A DNA stretch of 64,000 nt from Alteromonas sp047556435 (lineage in GTDB: Bacteria > Pseudomonadota > Gammaproteobacteria > Enterobacterales > Alteromonadaceae), in NCBI RefSeq assembly GCF_047556435.1, contig NZ_CP180210.1, positions 2,790,001 through 2,854,000 on the forward strand, read 5' to 3'. Made by a program: the position numbers and the translations under genes. Positions 55,985-64,000 of the stretch are shown here, piece by piece. Under the pieces are notes generated by a model. The model made no database searches, was not told the DNA's origin, and saw nothing but the letters and a program-made list of their open reading frames with translations. Position 1 is the stretch's first letter. Each line of letters begins with the position of its first letter.

Positions 55985-56251
55985 ATACAACCCCAAGCAG
56001 CCTTTTGACTCCTGCATTGAGTGGTAATTCAATACCTGCTGTATGATGACAAGCTAATCGGAAGAATTGCCTTGTCATCAAACTTAATTGATAACAAGCA
56101 ATTCAAGTCAAGTAGAGTAGTTACTAGTGCAAAATTTCGATGCGTAGCATCGGAACTTTTGCGCAAGGAGGACTCACAGTACGCTCAGTTGCGCACTATA
56201 AATTCTCAGTTACTCAATTTTGATTGATTACTATTAATATCAGCTTTCCAA

Positions 56252-56264
56252 ATTGTTAAAGAAC
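56252..56264 (-). promoter_or_regulatory. boxA antitermination element upstream of 23S
   Basis: Minus-strand GTTCTTTAACAAT matches the rrn boxA core (TGCTCTTTAACA), in the tRNA-Ile to 23S spacer. Confidence 0.75.
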
Positions 56265-56472
56265 GTTCGTAAAATGACGAGTCATTTCACTTTAGAGTAA
56301 AAAACCCTAATCAATGCTTACTGTTTTCAGTAAATATTCATTAGGATTTCAGTCCGTTTTGACCAAATCAGCATCCCATGCTGTTAGCGTATTTCTTTCT
56401 TAGGCAAGGCGGGGGAATGCGTAGTGTGCGACTAGCACATGAGCATTTCTCCAACGCAGCATAAGGAAGAAA

Positions 56473-56549
<77 letters not shown>

Positions 56550-56705
56550 CCAGCTTTCTGCGCATTTAAGCATTATGCTGCGGCTTGGTTCGGCGCTCTT
56601 TCAGTCACATACTGAAGTATGCTCCTTCGCTCGCTTCTCAGTCGCCTTGCCTAACACTCAACTGCTTGAAATCTGCCTCTTTTTGAGTTTGATTTCTTGC
56701 GAAAG

Positions 56706-56781
56706 TGGTGGAGCTAAGCAGGATCGAACTGCTGACCTCCTGAATGCAAATCAGGCGCTCTCCCAGCTGAGCTATAGCCCC
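56706..56781 (-). tRNA. alaT: tRNA-Ala (UGC)
   Basis: 76 nt, GGGGCTATAGCTCAGCTGG to AGCTCCACCA with encoded CCA. Anticodon loop TTTGCAT gives UGC. First tRNA after 16S, opposite to the usual Ile-Ala order. Confidence 0.96.
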
Positions 56782-56857
56782 ATAATTGGTCGTTCTTCTA
56801 TTTATAACAAGACTATCTGTGTAGGCACTGCATCAAGTGTGTCACGTCGACTTTTGG

Positions 56858-58390
<1,533 letters not shown>

Positions 58391-58482
58391 AAATCGAAAT
58401 GTTAGTTTTAAAAAACTAACAAAATATGAATCGTCGTTGTTGACACTCTTAACGAGTGCCCACACAGATTGTCTTGTTATAG

Positions 58483-58496
58483 ATTGTTAAAGAACA
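58483..58496 (-). promoter_or_regulatory. boxA antitermination element in rRNA leader
   Basis: Minus-strand TGTTCTTTAACAAT, a near-exact rrn boxA, about 93 nt before 16S. Confidence 0.8.
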
Positions 58497-58592
58497 TTTT
58501 TGCCAATCGAACTTGCCGATTGACGCGCCTCAAAGCTTTGCTTTTCTGCGCTCTTGAGATTCGCTTAATCGCTTGTCTCAAGCGGGATGCGT

Positions 58593-58620
58593 ATGATACT
58601 CCGCATCTTTTTTTTGTCAA
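58593..58620 (-). promoter_or_regulatory. rRNA operon P1-type promoter
   Basis: Minus-strand TTGACA, 16-nt spacer, TATCAT, then a GC-rich discriminator ACGCATCCCGC typical of stringently controlled rrn promoters. About 203 nt before the 16S 5' end. Confidence 0.8.
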
Positions 58621-58756
58621 CCAAATTTTGAATTATTTTTTCTAAAACTTGGTAACTCATCGCTTCTCAGTTTCTGCGTTTTTCCGCTGTCCCTGTGAAG
58701 GAGGCGCGCATTTTACGCAGAATTTATTCGTCGTCAACAGCAATTTTTAATAAAAA

Positions 58757-58786
58757 TAAAAAAAGCGGCCTAACAGACCGCTTTTT
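58757..58786 (-). terminator. Terminator after pssA
   Basis: Minus-strand AGCGGTCTGTTAGGCCGCT stem flanked by A-run and TTTTTATTTTTATT. Confidence 0.85.
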
Positions 58787-58813
58787 GCACAATACGATTA
58801 TTAAATGCGCTTT

Positions 58814-59638
58814 TTACTTGCTTTTCTGCTCTTTCTCATCCGTTTCATCTAAGTTGCTATCTTTATCAACTTCTTTTTCGGATCCAAAATCAGCGTCTTC
58901 CTCGTGGTCGCCCACCACATCATTCAACGTCACTTTATCAACAGTTCTGAATGTATTGATAGGGCCAGCTAAAGCATAAAGAGCAAAAACAATAAATAAG
59001 ACCAGAGCAGGTTCAGTTGCCACAACAACGAAAACAAGAAGAATGAGTAGTAAGGCAACGAATGGCACCTTCCCGTGCCAGTTAACTTCTTTAAACGAGT
59101 TATATTTAAAATTACTCACCATCAACAGACCTGCAGCACTGGTCACCAGCGCAACAATCAGTCCATAGTCGTTCCCATTTACATCATATTCTACCCCAAC
59201 CCATACTAGTCCAGAGACTACAGCCGCCGCAGCTGGACTTGCCAACCCCTGAAAGAATCGTTTGTCCGCGATACCAACTTGCGTATTAAAGCGCGCCAAA
59301 CGAAGTGCAGCACCAGCCACATAGATAAAGGCAGCCAACCATCCTAACTTACCCAATTCGCTTAACCCCCAGTTATACGCCACGAGTGCGGGAGCCATGC
59401 CAAAGGAAACCATGTCAGCCATGGAGTCGTATTCCGCACCAAAATCACTTTGCGTATTAGTCATTCTGGCAACGCGTCCATCCAAACCATCAAAGAGCAT
59501 AGCAACGAATACTGCGACAGCCGCGGCCTCAAATCGCCCGTTCATAGATGAAACCACTGCAAAGAAACCGGAAAACAGCCCAGCCGTGGTTAACAAATTA
59601 GGTAACAAATAAATACCTTTTCTTTTATTGTCTGACAT
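58814..59638 (-). CDS. pssA: CDP-diacylglycerol-serine O-phosphatidyltransferase (CDP-alcohol type)
   Basis: 274 residues, about eight hydrophobic helices. The CDP-alcohol signature D-G-x2-A-R-x8-G-x3-D-x3-D is seen as DGRVARMTNTQSDFGAEYDSMAD at about residues 53-75. It makes phosphatidylserine from CDP-DAG and serine, the precursor of phosphatidylethanolamine. This is the CDP-alcohol (Bacillus-like) type, not the phospholipase-D type of E. coli. The 35-residue tail is highly acidic and Lys-rich (EEDADFGSEKEVDKDSNLDE). Confidence 0.92.
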   Translation of the reverse strand: MSDNKRKGIYLLPNLLTTAGLFSGFFAVVSSMNGRFEAAAVAVFVAMLFDGLDGRVARMTNTQSDFGAEYDSMADMVSFGMAPALVAYNWGLSELGKLGWLAAFIYVAGAALRLARFNTQVGIADKRFFQGLASPAAAAVVSGLVWVGVEYDVNGNDYGLIVALVTSAAGLLMVSNFKYNSFKEVNWHGKVPFVALLLILLVFVVVATEPALVLFIVFALYALAGPINTFRTVDKVTLNDVVGDHEEDADFGSEKEVDKDSNLDETDEKEQKSK

Positions 59639-60040
59639 AAATCCTCATTGTCGATTGCGACGCTTACCCGATTATTTCATATCTGAGAGGTCGAGCCTAC
59701 CTTAATCACGGCGCATGCATGCGTTATAACAAGGTATAGTAATGTATACACAACAGCATGACGCAATTTTATACACTTCCTACACCATGTTGAGTTCATA
59801 ATAATAAATTCCGCGCCTTATAAAGGCGGCGTTGTCGTGGACGCAACTCCAAAATAATTGCGGTATATGCAACTAGTGACGGAGTAATAATAATGAATTT
59901 TTTGTCAGTAATTTTTACAAAGCATCTAATAATAAACCCTCAGAAAGCTACAGTACGTTGATTATTATACTAAATATGCATTTGGCATAAAATTTGATAA
60001 CCACCGAGCTATATTGTAAAAATTACAAGAGATCATAAAA
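59639..60040. other. pssA-XDP1 divergent intergenic region
   Basis: 402 nt, AT-rich, no gene. Its left part should hold the pssA promoter and its right part a sigma-54-type promoter motif at 59983-59997. Confidence 0.5.
59983..59997 (+). promoter_or_regulatory. Candidate sigma-54 promoter of the PEP-CTERM gene
   Basis: TGGCATAAAATTTGA has GG (-24) and TTG (-12) at the exact spacing of TGGCACG-N4-TTGC; the final C is replaced by A. It lies 43 nt before the start codon of the XDP1-like gene. Confidence 0.55.
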
Positions 60041-60925
60041 ATGAATAAACTGTCGTACTTTGTATGCGCAAGTGCGCTGGCTGTTTCTACCCACTCTTTT
60101 GCCGATAGTTCTCTAAGTGAACACGTCTACAACTATGACCTTTCCAGCGGGATTAATTACACCACTGATGCAAGTTCCGGGGTGATGATTAACGGCACAA
60201 CTTTGAAAGTTGGTTTAACTGTGTGGTCTGACACCCAAGGCTCGGGTAATGATACCGGGGTTGAGAATCAAGGGAGTTTAGATCTTTATTCTGGTGGTTA
60301 CGGACTGGTAAACAACGACAGCAATTACGATTCTCATACTATTGATAATTTTCAGACTTCCGGTACCGAGTGGTATTGTAGCTTTAGTTGGGGACGCAAT
60401 TGTTACGGTTGGTCACAAGAGACTGTGCAATACCAAAACGACTTCGACATGATTTTACTATCGTTCAGTGAAGATGTTGCTCTGAGCGACGCCAGCTTTG
60501 GCTGGGTAGAAGGTAAACAGGATAGCCACGCGGTAACGGCAGTGGGTCTCGACAATATCGATTTGTTTACACAAAACAGTGCGTCGTTTAGCTGGAGTGA
60601 TGTTAACTTTGGTTTAGGTTCAGGGTCATCCAAAGACCATACAGGCATGTCGTATGTTGGCAACTCCACCTATAAATCCGCTTTCAGTGGTTTATCTGCT
60701 GCGAAGTATTGGTTAGTCGGTGCATACAATACCTATTTTGATGACAATGCCATTTCTAATTTCGGCACGGGCTTCAAGCTTGAGTCAATAGGGTTCAAAA
60801 TTGCCCAGAACAATCCTAAGGATCCGGACGATACTGACCCTACTGAAGTCAGCGAGCCAGGTACGCTTGGAATTATGTTATTAGGTGGCGCTTTAGTGGC
60901 ACTTCGCAGAAAGCGCCGTAGCTAA
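60041..60925 (+). CDS. Exosortase-dependent surface protein, XDP1-like (PEP-CTERM)
   Basis: 294 residues. A signal peptide (MNKLSYFVCASALAVSTHSFAD) leads a secreted beta-rich, Gly/Ser/Asp/Asn-rich domain with two Cys (WYCSFSWGRNCYGW) and an aspartate linker (NPKDPDDTDPTEV). It ends in SEPGTLGIMLLGGALVALRR plus KRRS: P-E-P-like motif (SEPG), hydrophobic helix and Arg-rich tail, the PEP-CTERM sorting signal processed by exosortase XrtA. I recall the TIGR name XDP1 for this family. It is likely displayed or released at the cell surface with exopolysaccharide. Confidence 0.82.
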   Translation: MNKLSYFVCASALAVSTHSFADSSLSEHVYNYDLSSGINYTTDASSGVMINGTTLKVGLTVWSDTQGSGNDTGVENQGSLDLYSGGYGLVNNDSNYDSHTIDNFQTSGTEWYCSFSWGRNCYGWSQETVQYQNDFDMILLSFSEDVALSDASFGWVEGKQDSHAVTAVGLDNIDLFTQNSASFSWSDVNFGLGSGSSKDHTGMSYVGNSTYKSAFSGLSAAKYWLVGAYNTYFDDNAISNFGTGFKLESIGFKIAQNNPKDPDDTDPTEVSEPGTLGIMLLGGALVALRRKRRS

Positions 60926-60957
60926 TAGTTTTATCTGACGATAAAAGCACGTATCTT

Positions 60958-60982
60958 AAAGGTGGCGAAAGCCACCTTTTTT
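60958..60982 (+). terminator. Intrinsic terminator after the PEP-CTERM gene
   Basis: GGTGGC-GAAA-GCCACC followed by TTTTTTG, 30 nt past the stop and upstream of prsT. Confidence 0.88.
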
Positions 60983-61006
60983 GTTAGATATTTTACTGGA
61001 TGTATT

Positions 61007-63814
61007 ATGGATTTTGGTAAGTCTCCACGTCTCTCTTGGATTTTAGCTTGTCTTACGGCAGTTTCGATCAACTGTGCAAGCGCATTCGCAACCACATCAG
61101 AGGACTATGAAAAAGCTCTCGCCGCGTATAACACAAACGAGTTTGACGAGGCTTACATCCACCTCAAAAACAGTTTACAGAAAGACCCCGAAAACCTCGT
61201 TGCAAAAATACTCATGGGTAAAATTCTGCTGACCAATGGCTATTTGATCGCGGCTGAACTGGAGTTAATAGAAGCGCTCGAACTTGGAGCTGATATTAAT
61301 CTGGTATCCGAAGCGCTTGGAAATACCTGGCTTTTTCTTAACAAATATCAAGAGATTATTGATTTTCAACAATCCACGAAGCTAACCGGCGAGCCTCGCA
61401 ACCACTGGCTTGAAATCCGTGCAACGGCATGTATCAGAATGGATGATTTACCATGTGCGAAAAAAGCCTATAACGACTTATTGTCTATCTCTAAGGGCGC
61501 TGTGGCCGCCTACAATGGACTCGCGGGCCTCGCAATCCGAGAGAACCAACTCGCTGAAGCTGCTTCGCTGCTATCTGACGCGATGGCGTCAGATCCCGAA
61601 AACGCTGTTACCTGGCGCTTGCGTGGCCAACTCGCCTATGAAGAGGGCGACAGAGAACTGGCAATGGAATATCTGCAAACCGCGCTGTCGTTAAATCAGG
61701 AAGATCCTATTGCGCTGAGAAATCTGGTCGATCTCTATTTGGAAGCAAAAGATTATGAGCGCGCTAAGGTCTTCGTTGATCAGGTAATAGCTGATACCCC
61801 CAATGACCCGCTTGCCATACTGTTGAGTAGCTGGTTAGAAAGTCGTGAGTCGAATTCAGCCATTGATAATGCGCAATTGCAACGACTAAATGAGTTTATG
61901 ACTGAGCTCACGCCGGAAATTATCGCCTCACAACCGACGCTGTTATATATCAGTGGATTGACTAACTTTTTCAATAATAACCTGGAACAGGCATCAAAGG
62001 ATCTCGTCGCATACCTTCGCGAGCAACCTGAAGACCTTCAGGCTGTATTGTTATTGTCACAAACCTATCTTGCTACCCAGCAAGACAAACAAGCTTTGCT
62101 ACTGCTTGAGAAATATCAGGACGCGCTACTTGAAGATTTAGATGCAGCACTGATTCTTGGCGATTTGCTAATCAGACAACAACGCGCCTATAAAGCGGAA
62201 AAACTGGTAGAAGCCCTAGAACAACGGTATCCAGGCGCAGCCAAGCTGCAACTGTTCAACATAAAATTAATGGCTGCACGCGGCAAGCGGGAAGAGGCGC
62301 TCGCTATTCTTGATAACAATTTTCAGAAAAATAAAGAAAACCCGGCGTTTATGTTTACCTACGCCGTACTGAAGCTACAAAGTGGTAATTACGATGACGC
62401 CAAGCAGGCTGCGGACATTTTGATCACGATATTTCAGGACAAAGCCGAGGTTTACAATCTGAAGGCGGGGATCCTGATTAAGCAAAATGCCCTGATAGAA
62501 GCAAAACAGGTGTTGCAAAAGGCACTAGATTTGGAGCCCATGCTTTTTCCTGCAAAATTCAACTTGGCTGCTACGGAAAGTCGACTCGGAAACATTAGCA
62601 ACTCTGAAGCACTGGTTGATGAACTACTCATACTTTCCCCACAGCACATGGAATCCATGATGCTCAAAGCATTCAACCAGGCTCGCATGGGCAATATAAA
62701 TGATGCCATCGCGCTGTATAAAGATATCCTTACTCTGAATCCAACTGCGGTTTCTGCGCGAGAGCGCCTTTCTCAACTCTACTTAAACCAAGGCGATTAC
62801 AAGAATGCACTTTATCACCTCGACAGGTTACTAAAGGATGACTTCGACAACCCTGACTACCTGATGTTAAAAGTCGATTTGTTGCTAAGACAGAACCAGT
62901 CATCAGATGCAATCAAAACGTTGAACGTCGTAGACAACTTTGTGAAAGATGATCCGGAAAACCTGGTTAGGCTTAGCAGCCTTCAAATGCAGATTGGAGA
63001 TCAAAACGCAGCCCTCAGCTCGCTGGAACGGGCACATCAGCTACAACCAGAAAACCAGAGGCTTACTCTGCAGCTGGCGCAATATCAAATCGCAACAGGT
63101 CGTCTTGAACAAGCCGATACCATTGTAAAGCAGCTCCATAAGTCTGGTGTCAACAATGCAAACCTCTGGCTAACACAGGGGCTGCTCGACGCTGCAAAGA
63201 ATAACAACAGAAAAGCGGTAGATAACTACAAGAAAGCCTTGAAGCAAGATCCCTTCTTTATTAAGCCACTGATTGAGTTATACAACTATGCACTTCAGGA
63301 GCAATTCGTCAGTGACTTTATTACTACATCCCGTGAGATTGTAGAAAATAACCCTCAAAACTTACTGGCCAAAAATCTTCTGGCCCAATATCTCTTTTTT
63401 ATACGTGATTTCGAAGAGTCCACTGCACTTTACGAATCGCTTCTGACTGAACAAAGTGTGTTGAACCGTGAAGTGGTATTAACTCGCTTGGCCCTCATGG
63501 CAATAGAGGAAAACTTAGAGACAGCACGCAATTATATTGATGAAGCCTTTTCTCTCGCTCCGGGGAACCCCGAAGTACTGGACACTTATGGCTGGATTTT
63601 AGCTCAGCAGGGAAACTTGGAAGAAAGCCTTACCCGACTGCGAGAGGCCTACGCCCGCGACGCATCGAACCCAAATATTCGCTATCACCTGGGGTATACG
63701 TTGGCGAAACTGGGAAGAACTTCAGAGGCAAAAAAAGAGCTGGAGTATGCTGTGAATGTGAAACGCCCGTTTTTCCGTCGTCCCCAGGCTGAAGCGCTGC
63801 TTAACTCACTGTAG
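61007..63814 (+). CDS. prsT: XrtA/PEP-CTERM system TPR protein PrsT
   Basis: 935 residues from the ATG at 61007; an ATG at 60962 lies in the terminator stem and is rejected. A signal peptide (SWILACLTAVSINCASAFA) is followed by more than 20 tetratricopeptide repeats across the whole length (for example AYNTNEFDEAYIHLKNSLQKDPENLVAK, ending LGYTLAKLGRTSEAKKELEYAV). The family TIGR02917 accompanies exosortase and exopolysaccharide genes and is thought to assist export at the outer membrane. Lipidation is uncertain, since no clear lipobox is visible. No exosortase gene is in the window. Confidence 0.85.
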   Translation: MDFGKSPRLSWILACLTAVSINCASAFATTSEDYEKALAAYNTNEFDEAYIHLKNSLQKDPENLVAKILMGKILLTNGYLIAAELELIEALELGADINLVSEALGNTWLFLNKYQEIIDFQQSTKLTGEPRNHWLEIRATACIRMDDLPCAKKAYNDLLSISKGAVAAYNGLAGLAIRENQLAEAASLLSDAMASDPENAVTWRLRGQLAYEEGDRELAMEYLQTALSLNQEDPIALRNLVDLYLEAKDYERAKVFVDQVIADTPNDPLAILLSSWLESRESNSAIDNAQLQRLNEFMTELTPEIIASQPTLLYISGLTNFFNNNLEQASKDLVAYLREQPEDLQAVLLLSQTYLATQQDKQALLLLEKYQDALLEDLDAALILGDLLIRQQRAYKAEKLVEALEQRYPGAAKLQLFNIKLMAARGKREEALAILDNNFQKNKENPAFMFTYAVLKLQSGNYDDAKQAADILITIFQDKAEVYNLKAGILIKQNALIEAKQVLQKALDLEPMLFPAKFNLAATESRLGNISNSEALVDELLILSPQHMESMMLKAFNQARMGNINDAIALYKDILTLNPTAVSARERLSQLYLNQGDYKNALYHLDRLLKDDFDNPDYLMLKVDLLLRQNQSSDAIKTLNVVDNFVKDDPENLVRLSSLQMQIGDQNAALSSLERAHQLQPENQRLTLQLAQYQIATGRLEQADTIVKQLHKSGVNNANLWLTQGLLDAAKNNNRKAVDNYKKALKQDPFFIKPLIELYNYALQEQFVSDFITTSREIVENNPQNLLAKNLLAQYLFFIRDFEESTALYESLLTEQSVLNREVVLTRLALMAIEENLETARNYIDEAFSLAPGNPEVLDTYGWILAQQGNLEESLTRLREAYARDASNPNIRYHLGYTLAKLGRTSEAKKELEYAVNVKRPFFRRPQAEALLNSL

Positions 63815-63882
63815 CTTTACCGGTCTCGAAGCGTCTTTAAGATAAAAGTCTTTCACCGGCGTTTTTTAATTTCATACTACAT

Positions 63883-63910
63883 AAAAAAGCGCTGCCTGTG
63901 GCAGCGCTTT
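63883..63910. terminator. Bidirectional terminator between prsT and clpB
   Basis: AGCGCTGCC-TGT-GGCAGCGCT stem with six A residues on the left (T-run on the minus strand). Serves mainly the minus-strand clpB; may also end prsT. Confidence 0.8.
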
Positions 63911-63915
63911 GTCAT

Positions 63916-64000
63916 TTAAATAACAGTAAGATTTTCACCATCTACATCGATGCGAATGGTTGATTCGGGCTCGATATCTCCTGACAATAATTTGTTTGCC
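63916..64000 (-). CDS. clpB: ClpB chaperone, C-terminal end only
   Basis: The last 27 codons of a minus-strand frame, ANKLLSGDIEPESTIRIDVD and then GENLTVI, followed by a stop at 63918. The L-x-G-x-(I/L)-x-P-x-x-x-I-R-(V/L)-(D/E)-V ending matches the C-terminus of the ClpB disaggregase. The gene enters from the right edge; the rest is not visible. Confidence 0.7.
   Translation of the reverse strand, partial: ANKLLSGDIEPESTIRIDVDGENLTVI

Noticed and set aside
60962..61006. Upstream ATG extending PrsT by 15 residues
   Set aside because: It falls inside the terminator hairpin of the preceding gene and would disrupt the signal peptide; the ATG at 61007 is better.

Overview
The window is a gammaproteobacterial chromosome segment. 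Gene content and order (fadR, nhaB-dsbB, ycgN-ycgM, fadD-rnd, yoaA-tsaB, hisGDCBHAFI, apt-dnaX-ybaB-recR-htpG-adk, and a PEP-CTERM surface protein with PrsT) point to a marine member of the Alteromonadaceae (Alteromonas or a close relative). The genus is inferred from protein resemblance; no search was run. I see no insertion sequence, prophage, integrase or CRISPR array.

Region by region. 1-9.5 kb: a DUF445 membrane protein (cut by the window edge), a patatin-like phospholipase followed by a degenerate HD-GYP-like protein, two phasins, a VOC protein, FadR with a likely self-operator, then small stress or metabolic genes (DUF2945, methyltransferase, TlpA-like thioredoxin, GNAT). 10-28 kb: nhaB-dsbB-GNAT, then a long minus-strand block (ycgN, ycgM, lytic transglycosylase, ycgL, rnd, fadD with a FadR site, alpha/beta hydrolase, slp, tsaB, yoaA, GH13 hydrolase, TauE/SafE), then DUF2244, an enoyl-reductase-like oxidoreductase, DUF6482. 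28-37 kb: a TraB/GumN protein and the complete histidine operon, preceded by a leader peptide with five consecutive His codons and an attenuator. 37-48 kb: lepB, soxR with a textbook SoxR-type promoter driving a 43-residue protein, a DSD1-type PLP enzyme, MAPEG, and the adk-htpG-recR-ybaB-dnaX-apt block; dnaX carries a slippery heptamer with a -1-frame stop one codon later. 48-50.6 kb: a RiPP locus of HvfABC type (precursor with 16 EGKC motifs, MNIO/DUF692 maturase, DUF2063 partner). 50.7-52.3 kb: a chemoreceptor with a cytoplasmic C-terminal sensor. 52.5-58.6 kb: a full rRNA operon on the minus strand, transcribed 16S, tRNA-Ala(UGC), tRNA-Ile(GAU), 23S, 5S. 58.8-64 kb: pssA (CDP-alcohol type), an XDP1-like PEP-CTERM protein behind a candidate sigma-54 promoter, the TPR protein PrsT, and the C-terminus of ClpB on the minus strand.

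How it fits together. FadR sits near one probable target (fadD) and carries a candidate operator at its own promoter. The his genes are translationally coupled by 1-8 nt overlaps under attenuation. The most distinctive system is the hvf locus: an exported peptide made almost entirely of Cys-containing repeats, separated by an intrinsic terminator from its two maturation genes. This would give much precursor and little enzyme, a layout suited to a copper-binding modified peptide. The least described items are the SoxR-controlled 43-residue protein, the 40-residue membrane protein next to apt, the HD-GYP-like protein behind the patatin gene and the long hairpin at 7065-7118.
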